Assembly: GCA_009841335.1 (NCBI GenBank)
Contig: VXLY01000078.1
Location: 62,001-126,000, forward strand
Direction: 5' to 3'
Source: Rhodothermaceae bacterium
GTDB taxonomy: Bacteria > Bacteroidota > Rhodothermia > Rhodothermales > Bin80
Length of the DNA: 64,000 bases
The translations under genes and the position numbers were made by a program. Of this stretch, positions 26,901 to 35,528 are shown one piece after another. Under the pieces are notes generated by a model. That model did not search any database. It was not told the DNA's origin and saw only the letters and a list, made by a program, of their open reading frames with translations. Numbering within the stretch: position 1 is the first letter of the stretch; each line of letters opens with the position of its first letter.

Positions 26901-28840
26901 TGATTGCTGGTATTCTGCCCGAAAATTCGGAGCAACGTAAGCGGCAAAAGAAGGCAGAAATTCGTGTGATTGTAGGAAACCCGCCGTGGAGTACTGGACA
27001 AAGGAGTCAAAACGATGCGGCGCAGAATCAGTCCTATCCGGTGCTGAACAAGAGGATTGAGGATTCCTATGCGGCACATTCAAATGCCAGTTCCAAGAGA
27101 AATCTTTACGATAGTTATGTACTTGCAATCCGGTGGGCGTCGGATCGCATTGGAGAGAGTGGTGTAATCGGATTTGTGACGAACGCCAGTTGGCTGGAGG
27201 GGGCTGCAATGGATGGTATGCGGAAGTGTTTGGCGGATGAGTTTACCTCCATTTATGTGCTGAGTTTAAGGGGGAATCAACGAACGCAAGGAGAACTCTC
27301 TCGCCAAGAAGGTGGAAAGGTGTTTGGAGCGGGATCACGTGCACCGGTGGCGATCACACTCTTTATCAAGAATCCGAAGCGCAGGGGATGCAGGATCTTT
27401 TATCATGATATCGGCGATTATCTAAGCCGCGAGGAAAAGCTAGAGAAAGTCGAACAGCTTGGCGGTATTCACGGGATTGAAGGTAAGTGGACTGAGCTCA
27501 AGCCAGATGCTTATCACGACTGGCTGAATCAGCGGGATGCAGGATTTGAAGAGTTCATGCCTTTGGGGGACAAGAAGGGGCGATCAAAAGATGTAATTTT
27601 CAAGAACTATTCGCTCGGGGTAGCGACGGGCCGAGACGCATGGTGCTATAATTATTCAGAAATTGCGCTTCGATGGAATATCCGCGCGATGATTCGTTTC
27701 TATGAGAGTGAGCGGCAGCGACTCCAGGACCAGAATTCCACTGGGAGCAGGCCAACACCGGCGGAGGTAACACGCTTTGTAAACAACGACTCCACAAAGA
27801 TTAGCTGGACAGTGAACCTAAAGGAGGACTTGGCAAAAAACAAAGAATTGAGTATTCAAGAAGGGCGGTTCGTTGTGGCTCAGTATCGGCCATTCACTCG
27901 CAAGCACATGTTTTTCAGTCGCCGGCTTAACGAAAGGGTTTACCAGATTCCACAACTCTTTCCGCATGAGGAGGCTGAGAATCGGTTGATATGTGTGACG
28001 GGAGTAGGGGCAACAGATGATTTTTCCTGCCTGATGGTCAAGGAGATTCCTAATTTAGACTTCATCAGTAAAGGTCAGTGCTTCCCACGGTGGTGCTATA
28101 CAAAGCGGTGCAAAAATCAGGAGACATTGTTTCCTGAGGAAAGCGGACCGGACTCCTACGGATATGTACGAGAGGACGCCATCAAAGAAGAGGTAGTACA
28201 GGCCTTTGAAAAATGTATTGGTGGCGTCTCCACAGAGAACCTATTCAATTACATCTACGGCCTACTCCATGCCCCGTCCTATAGGAAAAAGTATGCCGCA
28301 AACTTCCGCAAAGAATTGCCCCGGATCCCTATCCCGGAAAGCTTGGAAGAGTTCCAGATGCTCTCCCAAGCCGGCAAAGAACTTGGAGAGCTGCATATCA
28401 ATTACGAAGAGGTCAAAGAGTACCCCATCAACTTTGAAGATGGCGGGTGGGAACCCGCGATTGGCATATTCCCCGAAGCATGGTTCAAGCTGCAGAATCG
28501 TCCCATGCGTCATCCAGGGAAGGCACGAAACAAGGATCGAACGCGGATCATCTATAATGAGCACATCGCTGTAAAGGGGATCCCGGAAGAAGCGTATAAT
28601 TATATGATGAACGGAAAGCCAGCCATCGCGTGGGTTATGGAAAGGCAGCGGGCGAAAACTGACGGAGCCAGTCAAATTATCAACGATGCTAACTGCTTCG
28701 CAATTGAAACAATGCAGGATCCTTCATACCCGCTGAGACTTCTGGCAAAAGTGATCACCGTCAGTATGGAAACGCTCAGGATTGTTGAGAAACTACGCGA
28801 CAACGATTACTCCTGGGAGACGTGGGAAGCAACTTCGTGA
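23939..28840 (+). CDS. Type ISP restriction-modification enzyme (single polypeptide)
   Basis: A 1,633-residue enzyme that methylates host sites and translocates along and cuts unmodified foreign DNA, in the manner of LlaGI/LlaBIII. An Mrr-like nuclease domain comes first, with D-I-G-I-D at ~69-73 and Q-C-K in CAIQCKFW at ~88, as in PD-(D/E)xK enzymes. An SF2 helicase follows, with Walker A ACGTGKT at ~203, DEAH at ~334 and QAVGRVMRRSKGKK. A gamma-type N6-adenine methyltransferase has DPFTGTGTF at ~907 and NPPW at 1014-1017. The C-terminal ~500 residues (SLGVATGRDAWCYN, VVAQYRPFTRKHMFFSR) match the target-recognition region. No frameshift is seen and all catalytic blocks appear intact. No separate specificity or methylase gene is needed. 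Confidence 0.93.
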   Translation: MAEHNIDNILERWQRRAGDAGYNRERDKGTAFEDLCRAFLTHDSVQEGQYLTPLRYADWARERGLPEQDIGIDLVAKLRNTEGWCAIQCKFWVKGKTLRKQDVDSFLASSGRKDFARRLIIDTTGKPWSKQLEDTIRFQRVPVTRLGLHELRESPIDWAKYIRVDQIVRKGPKKTPLPHQEEAIQRTLSGLRTPGSRGKLLMACGTGKTFTSLRIAEDLVGTGGRVLYLVPSLALMSQTVREWSADARHPLRSYAVCSDSQVGRRRRRNDDRIDMDVLDLALPATTDAVKLAQDAGLEVRDKLTVVFATYHSLPVIGEAQRKYGLPDFDLAICDEAHRTAGSRKEDKAESHFVQIHNQEHLQAHRRLYMTATPKVYAPAAHKKADKRSVELFSMKDKETYGPVLYEIGFGTAVEAGLLSDYKVIVLTVSEDDVVRTVGDTMSRHELKLDDAGKLIGCWRALAKVDEEEFQEDHLSMRRAIAYCKDIKTSKKLAELFHEVTQQYRQSHVGKSEAGMLIDHEIASEHVDGTFDALSRAERLDWLDAVQASDRRCHVLSNVRCLSEGVDVPALDAILFMHPRKSQIEVVQAVGRVMRRSKGKKMGYVVLPVVIPSTSDPSEYLDNYDTFRVVWQVLNAIRSHDERFEAMLNLLEEGQIGKHLGIIALSDWQERSKPSLMNGHETPGNGNTDEVEGKEGQQLNIEFDLPAAIRAKIVEKCGNRRYWEEWADDVAEIAQKHIVRIGDMVSRHEAAREVFQDFLAELQDDLNEGVSEQDAIEMLAQHMVTRPVFEALHGNGQFVDQNPISKGMQLVLEVLKPANIEVEAESLDEFYASVARRAKAASTPLDRQRIITELYDKFFRNAFPKTAQRLGIVYTPIELVDFVLHSVSELLRDEFGQSLSSAGVEILDPFTGTGTFITRILQNGLISPESLMRKYASEIHANEIMLLAYYIAAVNIEEAYHAMVGSDDYHRFEGIILTDTFEMQDSPDMIAGILPENSEQRKRQKKAEIRVIVGNPPWSTGQRSQNDAAQNQSYPVLNKRIEDSYAAHSNASSKRNLYDSYVLAIRWASDRIGESGVIGFVTNASWLEGAAMDGMRKCLADEFTSIYVLSLRGNQRTQGELSRQEGGKVFGAGSRAPVAITLFIKNPKRRGCRIFYHDIGDYLSREEKLEKVEQLGGIHGIEGKWTELKPDAYHDWLNQRDAGFEEFMPLGDKKGRSKDVIFKNYSLGVATGRDAWCYNYSEIALRWNIRAMIRFYESERQRLQDQNSTGSRPTPAEVTRFVNNDSTKISWTVNLKEDLAKNKELSIQEGRFVVAQYRPFTRKHMFFSRRLNERVYQIPQLFPHEEAENRLICVTGVGATDDFSCLMVKEIPNLDFISKGQCFPRWCYTKRCKNQETLFPEESGPDSYGYVREDAIKEEVVQAFEKCIGGVSTENLFNYIYGLLHAPSYRKKYAANFRKELPRIPIPESLEEFQMLSQAGKELGELHINYEEVKEYPINFEDGGWEPAIGIFPEAWFKLQNRPMRHPGKARNKDRTRIIYNEHIAVKGIPEEAYNYMMNGKPAIAWVMERQRAKTDGASQIINDANCFAIETMQDPSYPLRLLAKVITVSMETLRIVEKLRDNDYSWETWEATS

Positions 28841-28904
28841 TACAATTCCCCTTGGACACTGCAGACGTAACCAGGACGGACATGAGTGCGACCTGACCAG
28901 GACT

Positions 28905-29834
28905 TCAGTCTGGTCGCCAGGGGATCCAACCCGTCCCTCGATGCCCAAAATCAAAACAACCCGGATGAAGACATTCTGAAAAAATCTCCGCTGATTCCAC
29001 AACCCGTGGGCCAGGGCGGTTAAAATACTGATTGCCATCAGTTACATAGACGCGCCCATTCCGTACAGCAGGGAGGTTATTCCATTGGGGGCTAGAGGTG
29101 AGCGATTTCATCTCGCGTAGAGAACGGTCTATATCAAAGCCGCAAGGCATGACGGCAATCACTTCGGGCGCGGACGCAGCAAGCTCGTCCAGCGAAAGAT
29201 ATTCTGAGTGATTTCCTGACTTACCGAGAAGACTGACACCCCCGGCACAATCTACTAGTTCGGGAACCCAGTTGGCTGCAATCATAAGCGGATCCGTCCA
29301 CTCAATACAGGCTATCGTGGGCCGGTGAGGTATTTCTTGCGTTCTGGTACGTAATGATTCAAGCCGGCTCTGAAGACTTGACACAAGTTCTCTACCGCTA
29401 TCTGAATCTCCCAGGGCATCGGCTATGCTTTGAATGTCTGTCCAGATATCGCTGAGCGACATCGGCGCAAGTGAAACAATCGCAGGCGCCAAACTAACTA
29501 ATTCACATACTGCCTTTTCCACGTCACTGAGGCTCACAGCACAAACGTCACACTGGGTTTGCGTAATGATGACACTGGGTGAGATTTCATCCAACAGAAT
29601 GGAGTCGACTTTGTACACAGACAAGCCGTCTTTGACAATCGTTCGAACTTGGTCGTCAATCTCAGCGCTGGAAGATTTCGTCATGATCTTTGAAGATGAG
29701 CATATGGGGATGTGCCCAATCGTCCGTGGGTAGTCACACTCATGAGATCTGCCGACGAGGCTTGATTCAAACCCTAAAGCACATACGATTTCTGTGGCGC
29801 TTGCAATGAGAGATACGATTCGGTGGCTCATCAT
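28905..29834 (-). CDS. BtuF-like cobalamin-binding protein without a signal peptide
   Basis: A 309-residue protein with the periplasmic-binding-protein fold of the vitamin B12/iron-siderophore class. RIVSLIASATEIVCALGFES and SHECDYPRTIG form the first half. ISPSVIITQTQCDVCAVS is the hinge area, and PTIACIEWTDPLMIAANWVP and APEVIAVMPCGFDI the second half. It starts directly with the fold and has no export signal or lipobox, a known feature of a widespread subgroup annotated as cobalamin-binding. No permease or ATPase gene is nearby. I chose ATG 29834 over the TTG at 29840. It converges on the restriction-modification gene across 64 bases that contain a weak stem (28888-28917). Confidence 0.8.
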   Translation of the reverse strand: MMSHRIVSLIASATEIVCALGFESSLVGRSHECDYPRTIGHIPICSSSKIMTKSSSAEIDDQVRTIVKDGLSVYKVDSILLDEISPSVIITQTQCDVCAVSLSDVEKAVCELVSLAPAIVSLAPMSLSDIWTDIQSIADALGDSDSGRELVSSLQSRLESLRTRTQEIPHRPTIACIEWTDPLMIAANWVPELVDCAGGVSLLGKSGNHSEYLSLDELAASAPEVIAVMPCGFDIDRSLREMKSLTSSPQWNNLPAVRNGRVYVTDGNQYFNRPGPRVVESAEIFSECLHPGCFDFGHRGTGWIPWRPD

Positions 29835-30477
29835 GCTCAATTTTGAAGTGGAGACTCGTAAAGTGTCTGGTATTTTGACAGGCGCGCTATAACCTGTTTT
29901 TTCCAGAGCTGTTGCGACTCTTTAGTCAGGCTGAAGTACGCGAATATTGCACAAATCAACGCCGTGTATGCAGTTCAATATGATTGACTCAGGAAAGTCA
30001 TGGAGGCAATAAAATGATATAGCAAACATGTATTGTAACTGTGCAAGGAATGGGTGTAGGTCCTCCCCTACACTGTGCAAACGGAGGTTGCAAACCGCCC
30101 ACAGCTGCGTCATTAAAGAGGTGTCGCGGTGAACGTTATGGGAAAACGTAGGCATTGAAACCAATTAGGTGGGGGGCGTAGAGTCGAACGATAGTGAACC
30201 ATGGATGATGTGTCGAAAAGAGATAAATGATAGTCAATTCCGAGCTGAAAAGGCTCTTTCGGGGCATTAACGACCTTCTCACCCGATGGACGATGCGAAA
30301 TAGCAAATGGTTTAGGGGCGTTGGAGACGATCATGGCGATGGCCGGATAAGTCTTGCACCTCAAAATTTTGGGCAGTTAGTAAACTGGAAGTTTCTTTAT
30401 GATCCACCTTTGCTCAATTCCAAACTCCGTACTGGAATAGCCGTGTGAGTTGAGAGGCTCACGCACAATTCCGAGAG

Positions 30478-30504
30478 AGCCGAGGGGTGAGATTCCCCTC
30501 GGCT
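30478..30504. terminator. Strong 10-bp GC-rich hairpin upstream of the helicase gene
   Basis: AGCCGAGGGG and CCCCTCGGCT form a perfect 10-bp stem with a 7-base loop, TGAGATT. It ends 46 bases before the helicase GTG. No T-run follows, and a TTGACA box begins only two bases after it. It could terminate an upstream transcript, insulate the helicase promoter, or be an operator. Confidence 0.55.
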
Positions 30505-30506
30505 AC

Positions 30507-30535
30507 TTGACAGTCCCATTGCAAACCTATGTGTT
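30507..30535 (+). promoter_or_regulatory. Candidate promoter of the DinG-like helicase gene
   Basis: TTGACA at 30507-30512 is followed after 15 bases by TATGTGTT at 30528-30535. The second element partly resembles the Bacteroidota -7 element TAnnTTTG, with spacing near that expected from TTG. The start codon is 15 bases further on, leaving a very short leader. Weak evidence from sequence alone. Confidence 0.3.
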
Positions 30536-30550
30536 ATCTTCTCGAGCGAT

Positions 30551-33500
30551 GTGAGTAAGTTCACTATGTCTGAAGACGCACATAAGCCTGTTCGTTTCGC
30601 GATCGCCCACCTGTTCACCACTGGTCGTGACCCCTCACGGGACTCCATTCTCCATGTAGCCTGCAAAATATATTCAGAAGACACGACGCCCCAGATAGAT
30701 GACTGGATTGTAAACCCAGGGGAGACAATCAAAAAGGGCATGTGGCGCCGCCTATGGAAACGTACAGGAATTGGCACCCAAGAGGTAAAAGAGGAGCCAT
30801 TATGGGGCGAGATTCGAGATAAAGTACTCTCATTTCTGGAGGGCGTGGATATGATATTTGTGCGCAACTCGGATGTAAAATCCAAATGGTTTGAAGGGGT
30901 ATTGTACAACGAAATGTCTCCGCCGGTTCTGATTGATTTAATGGAGATGTACCAATTCTTCCAGCCGGCAGAACCTGTTCCGTACTCCGATTCTGATCTG
31001 ATTAGAATCGGGGAATTTAAGCGAGTAAGTGAGCGAGACCGCAAGTTACATAGAGTACTGGCCGGGATGACCAGTGTATTGGACAGCATACTCAAGGTCA
31101 TACTAAAACGTGAAAACAATAATACAGGGGACTATCATCTAGTCTACAGCATTCTCCACTGGGCATTGTCCGTCGAGGGGAATTCTCCTGACTTTCGTGC
31201 ACTATTCAAAATTGCTGCGGTTGCTGCTAGAATACAGTGGGCCACAGTAGTCCAGATGGAAGGCATTTATTACGATAGTCCAGTGAAGCTGGAAGAAGAT
31301 CATTTGCGACGACTTATCATCAATTGGATGCCTTCTGAATTGATTGAGAAGGATCGGATGCTTTTTGACGAGAGCCTCATAGGTGCCGAGATACCTAATC
31401 GAGATCCAAATGATGCCAGTACGAGCAAGCTGTTGCAGGCGCTCAGATTTTTATTATCGTTTGCTGATGAGGAAGGAGAGGATACGGAGCGACTTGCAAA
31501 TGCAGTGAACACAGTGGAAAGCCTGCTAGCAGAGCTTCGGGCGCATGTGTACAAGGTCTCCCGGCAATTGCACGCTGCGTCCTATGCCGCAGATCCTAAG
31601 GATGATACGAAACCAACAGCGAACTGGGAAGATTTTTCCTCTGCATTAATAAAGTTAGACACATGCATGGAAGAGATAGAGAAAGAACTCGGCGATGTTT
31701 TAAACTGCCGACTTTTTTCTGGTTGGGCTACAAGCACCTTCCCCAAGATACGAGAACAGGTTGAGGGCTCATTCAAGCGGACAGGAAGGCTACGTAGATC
31801 CTTGTCGGATGCACTACAGCCGTTGCTAATCTCCGGTCTATGTCATACTGATCCAACATTTCGTCAAGCGGCCATTCGAGTTTTGCAGCAATTCCCAAAG
31901 ATAGGTCACGAGTACTTTACCCGTACCAATTCCATTCGAGATGAAAGCCTCCGGCTTGCATATGAACTTGCCAAGGATTTTAGGTTATCGGTCACGGGTG
32001 CGAAACTCGATAGGCGGGAAGAACAGAGAAAGTATTCCCGCTTCATTCAGGGAGCCGTGAATACTGGAGGCTCATACGCTATAGAGGCCGGGACGGGAAC
32101 TGGGAAAACGCTGGGATATCTCATTCCTGGATGTGAGCATTTGCGCATAAATAAGGAACGGCAGGTTGTGGTGGCCACTGCCACGATTAATCTGATGGAT
32201 CAAATTGCAATCAAAGAATGGGCAACGCTTGCCTCACAGCCAGGTTCTCGGTATCATGACCTAGAGATTGCAATTCTTAAGGGAAAACGGAATTACTTGT
32301 GTGTGTCAGCTCTGAAGAGATTATTCACTACTCTTGATTCGCTTGATAAAAAGGGATACAAATCTCAGGAGGATGGAGAGTTGCTTCATTCGGACGACCG
32401 AATCGCATGGCTGTATCTGTTTCAAATCCTCACCCACAAGAATGGTCAATGGGATAATGTGGGTGACTTCACAAAGAAGTATCCTCGAATTTCAGAGAAG
32501 TTTGAAGCAGATTTAGATGCTGAGAGCGTATGTAAGCCCAAGCTATGCGGGATGGATAAAAACTGTTCATATCCACAAGCAGTGCGCCGGGCTCAATTCG
32601 CCCATGTATTGATTACTAATCATCACAAGTTGACCAAGCTTGAGGATGAAATCCAGAAACGCGCCTCTGTATGCATTATTGATGAAGCTGATCAGTATCC
32701 AGACAATTTACGAAGTGCACTGAGCGAAGGCCTCGTAAAGAAGGATGTGATGGATTTTGTCCGTAGAGTGGCAGGAACAACGAATCGCCGTGGCTTTGTG
32801 CAGATATTGCGTGATGGGCTAGAGGGAACTCGATCGCGGGGGATGAAAGGAGCGAGTCAATACTTTGACAGGCCGCTTGACATTCTTAGGAAGATCGAAG
32901 AGTCTTGTCATCAAGTAAAAGAATGTCTTTGGAATTCGACAAAAGTATCAAAGAGTAAATATGAAATACGATGGAAAGACTTGTCACTAGATCATCAGAA
33001 TACTCTGCATGATATTCTCAAGGACTTGGATAAACATCTTAGCATCATTGAACTTGAGTTTAGACAAATACTGCAATACAATCCGAATATATTTCGTGTA
33101 AAAAAATCCAAGTTCTTCGATCGTGTGAATAGATATGCCTATGACGCTGAGGAATTCGGCGGCGTCGTGAAGAGTTTAATTGCTGCGATTCCGACTGATG
33201 AATTTGTTGTGACCTATCGACAGAAGTCCTACGACTGGACAATCTCTAAAATGCCCTTCAGCATCGGGAGTAATGTTAAAACCACTATGAAGGGCTTCGA
33301 GACAGTCGTGTTGACATCTGGCACATTGTATGTTGACAATACTTTGGATTTGCTATTACTAGAGTTATTAGATGATGAAGCATCGAGCAATCCATTCGTG
33401 GCTGACTTAATAATCACGTCTCCGTTTCACTATGACCGGCAAGTCCACGGAGCCGCAACTGGATTCATTGAGCAATATAATCGCAATAATTCCAATGAGA

Positions 33501-34174
33501 AATGGAAGCAGGGGATCCTTGAAACCATTGCTCTCCAGTCTGTGGCACAGGAAGGTCGAACTTTGGTTTTATTTACAAGCTGGGATGACATGCAGGATAT
33601 GTATGATCGTATTCATCCGGTATTGCAAGAATTCGGGATTCCCTTACTGTTACAGGATAGAGTGGGGGGTAGCGAAGCGATAATTCGAGAGTTTTCAGGG
33701 CTGGAGGAGAGTGTACTATTTGGCACTGATCGCTTCTGGGCAGGGGTAGACTTCCCAGGACCAACGCTGAGTCAACTCATGATTGTGCGACTCCCCAACA
33801 AAAACCTGCGAAACCCACTTGTTATAGAACGCAGGGAACGATGGCGACAAGATACATTCTGGGATTTCTGGTATGCTCAAAATACTCGGCGCAAACTACG
33901 TCAGGGGTTCGGGCGTCTCATACGGAAGGAGGGTGACAGGGGACTCTTCGTAGTCCTGGATAGTCGCATTCTGCTTGATTCTAGAATGACAGCTCATCAA
34001 CAGGCTATCCCTGTGGAGCTCAATTCAGAATTTAAGAATGCTATTGAGTTGGCGAATTGGTCCGTCCAAATCCCAATCATTGATGAGCGGACTCGTCTCG
34101 TCCGCGAGATCGAAGAACGAGACATTGATTTAGAGCAGACTTATCAGAGACTAGAACTGATGCTCCAAGGGTGA
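30551..34174 (+). CDS. DinG-family Fe-S DNA helicase with degenerate exonuclease domain
   Basis: A 1,207-residue XPD/DinG-type 5'-3' helicase. Walker A lies in EAGTGTGKTLGY at ~513. Four cysteines fit the iron-sulfur cluster: C584 in NYLC, then C661, C666 and C672, with the same 5/6 spacing as I recall for E. coli DinG. DEAD is at 711-714, FGTDRFWAGVDFPGP near 1060, and motif VI QGFGRLIRK near 1118. Residues ~10-105 align by pattern with the DnaQ-like exonuclease of Gram-positive DinG (FTTG, WIVNPGETIKKG, RTGIG), but the catalytic D-x-E is A-H-L-F and the H-N-x-x-F-D motif is lost, so this domain looks dead. Residues ~150-480 are an unassigned helical insert. The GTG at 30551 or the ATG at 30566 may start it. 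It stands alone and may be a repair helicase or a mobile defence component. Confidence 0.85.
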   Translation: MSKFTMSEDAHKPVRFAIAHLFTTGRDPSRDSILHVACKIYSEDTTPQIDDWIVNPGETIKKGMWRRLWKRTGIGTQEVKEEPLWGEIRDKVLSFLEGVDMIFVRNSDVKSKWFEGVLYNEMSPPVLIDLMEMYQFFQPAEPVPYSDSDLIRIGEFKRVSERDRKLHRVLAGMTSVLDSILKVILKRENNNTGDYHLVYSILHWALSVEGNSPDFRALFKIAAVAARIQWATVVQMEGIYYDSPVKLEEDHLRRLIINWMPSELIEKDRMLFDESLIGAEIPNRDPNDASTSKLLQALRFLLSFADEEGEDTERLANAVNTVESLLAELRAHVYKVSRQLHAASYAADPKDDTKPTANWEDFSSALIKLDTCMEEIEKELGDVLNCRLFSGWATSTFPKIREQVEGSFKRTGRLRRSLSDALQPLLISGLCHTDPTFRQAAIRVLQQFPKIGHEYFTRTNSIRDESLRLAYELAKDFRLSVTGAKLDRREEQRKYSRFIQGAVNTGGSYAIEAGTGTGKTLGYLIPGCEHLRINKERQVVVATATINLMDQIAIKEWATLASQPGSRYHDLEIAILKGKRNYLCVSALKRLFTTLDSLDKKGYKSQEDGELLHSDDRIAWLYLFQILTHKNGQWDNVGDFTKKYPRISEKFEADLDAESVCKPKLCGMDKNCSYPQAVRRAQFAHVLITNHHKLTKLEDEIQKRASVCIIDEADQYPDNLRSALSEGLVKKDVMDFVRRVAGTTNRRGFVQILRDGLEGTRSRGMKGASQYFDRPLDILRKIEESCHQVKECLWNSTKVSKSKYEIRWKDLSLDHQNTLHDILKDLDKHLSIIELEFRQILQYNPNIFRVKKSKFFDRVNRYAYDAEEFGGVVKSLIAAIPTDEFVVTYRQKSYDWTISKMPFSIGSNVKTTMKGFETVVLTSGTLYVDNTLDLLLLELLDDEASSNPFVADLIITSPFHYDRQVHGAATGFIEQYNRNNSNEKWKQGILETIALQSVAQEGRTLVLFTSWDDMQDMYDRIHPVLQEFGIPLLLQDRVGGSEAIIREFSGLEESVLFGTDRFWAGVDFPGPTLSQLMIVRLPNKNLRNPLVIERRERWRQDTFWDFWYAQNTRRKLRQGFGRLIRKEGDRGLFVVLDSRILLDSRMTAHQQAIPVELNSEFKNAIELANWSVQIPIIDERTRLVREIEERDIDLEQTYQRLELMLQG

Positions 34175-34197
34175 CCGTCACAGATCCCGGGAACTGG

Positions 34198-34218
34198 AAC
34201 GAGCCCATGGTGCTCGTT
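34198..34218 (+). terminator. Hairpin after the helicase gene
   Basis: AACGAGC and GCTCGTT form a 7-bp stem around a 7-base loop, 24 bases after the helicase stop codon. No clear T-run follows (TGGGTCATCTTG). It probably marks the 3' end of the helicase transcript, separating it from the glycosyltransferase gene. Confidence 0.45.
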
Positions 34219-34388
34219 GGGTCATCTTGCTCATCAGATGATTATACCGCTTGATAATTCACTTACTGAGCCAGCACCACGTTCCCATATGATTACCCCA
34301 CTTTTCTTTCAGCCACTATCTAATTCGCTTTGTTTAGTTTGTTTAAGGTGTAGTTTTCCAAAATTTCAATGTCCAGGGAAGGCAGGTA

Positions 34389-35525
34389 ATGGCTGATAGC
34401 CGTCGAATTGTACTGGTTGGACCGATGTACCCTTATCGTGGAGGTATAGCACATCTGTCTGAAACCATGGCCGCATGCCTTCTGGAACGTGGACATACGG
34501 TTCATGCCATTACCTTTACGCGCCAGTATCCGGCACTTTTGTTTCCAGGTCGGACGCAATACGAAACTGGAAGGATCGTAGAGCGCGGAGTGGAGGCAGA
34601 GCGTCTGATTGATACCATCAACCCGTTTTCCTGGTGGAGAACAGCCGGACGCATCCAGAAGCTGGGGGCTGAGGTGGTCATTTTTCGCTATTGGATTCCA
34701 TTTTTCGCCCCTGTATTCGGTACCATCGCACGGATTCTTGCACGAAAAAACATCCAATCACTGGTTGTTGTTGACAATGCGCTACCACACGAGCGGAGGC
34801 CGGGTGACGTGGTGCTGGGTCGTTATTTTTTTAGGGCGATGCGAGGGTGTGTTGCAATGTCTTCGGCAGTGGATAGAGACCTAGATCAGTTGGGGGTTAG
34901 TTGCTCACGTGCGCTCGCGCCTCACCCGGTATATGACAGCTTCGGCAAACCCTCAGACCGTGCCAAGGCACGCGAAAAAATGGGGCTGGCCGGGGACTTA
35001 CCCGTGATCCTTTTCTTCGGTTTTGTACGCCGGTACAAGGGCTTGCATGTGCTCCTGGAGAGCATGCCGGCAGTTCGCGATGCACTGCCGGATGTCCACC
35101 TGCTTGTCGCAGGAGAATTCTATGACGATGAAGATCCCTACCAGAAAAAAGTAGAATTGCTTGATCTGCAAAATCAGGTAAAGCTGGTCAATCAGTATAT
35201 CCCCAAAGATGAAGTAGCGGATTACTTTGCCGCTGCTGATGTTGTTGTTCAGCCTTACTTGTCTGCAACCCAAAGCGGCGTTGCGCAAGTTGCATATCAG
35301 TTTGAGGTTCCAATTATTACCACGGATGTTGGCGGACTCGCCGAAACTGTACCCCACGAGGAGGCCGGACTCATTGTGCCTCCCGATGATGCTGCCGCAT
35401 TGGCCAATGCCATCGTGCGGTTTTTTGTGGATGATATGCAGGCTGGCCTGACGGCAGGAGTTCGGCGGCAAAAACAGTCCTTGGGATGGAACCAGTTGTT
35501 GGATGCTATTGAATCGGTAATGTAG
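34389..35525 (+). CDS. Glycosyltransferase family 4 (GT-B fold)
   Basis: A 378-residue cytoplasmic or membrane-associated sugar transferase. The N-terminal glycine-rich start VLVGPMYPYRGGIAHLSETM is typical of GT4. The second Rossmann domain begins LFFGFVRRYKGLHVLLESM. The donor-binding E-x7-E-like region is seen as AAADVVVQPYLSATQSGVAQ, then PIITTDVGGLAETVPHEEAG. It probably adds a sugar to a surface glycan or glycolipid; donor and acceptor are unknown. The next gene begins 4 bases after its stop, so they share a transcript. Confidence 0.9.
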   Translation: MADSRRIVLVGPMYPYRGGIAHLSETMAACLLERGHTVHAITFTRQYPALLFPGRTQYETGRIVERGVEAERLIDTINPFSWWRTAGRIQKLGAEVVIFRYWIPFFAPVFGTIARILARKNIQSLVVVDNALPHERRPGDVVLGRYFFRAMRGCVAMSSAVDRDLDQLGVSCSRALAPHPVYDSFGKPSDRAKAREKMGLAGDLPVILFFGFVRRYKGLHVLLESMPAVRDALPDVHLLVAGEFYDDEDPYQKKVELLDLQNQVKLVNQYIPKDEVADYFAAADVVVQPYLSATQSGVAQVAYQFEVPIITTDVGGLAETVPHEEAGLIVPPDDAAALANAIVRFFVDDMQAGLTAGVRRQKQSLGWNQLLDAIESVM

Positions 35526-35528
35526 CCC

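Larger units (their letters stand above)
29835..30550. other. Long intergenic region between divergent BtuF-like and helicase genes
   Basis: About 700 bases with no supported gene. Small frames on both strands (for example plus 30227-30448, minus 30113-30364) overlap one another and match nothing I recognise. The right end holds a weak stem (GTGAG/CTCAC, ~30445-30462), a strong hairpin at 30478-30504 and a promoter-like sequence just before the helicase gene. Such a long leader beside an accessory gene may include a lost gene or an untranslated RNA. Confidence 0.4.

Noticed and set aside
28888-28917. GCGACC/GGTCGC stem between the restriction-modification and BtuF-like genes
   Set aside because: Partly inside the BtuF-like coding end, long loop, no T-run; too weak to list as a terminator.
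30397-31119. 240-codon minus-strand open frame opposite the helicase gene
   Set aside because: It is the shadow of the helicase N-terminal coding sequence; composition is serine/arginine-rich as expected of antisense frames.
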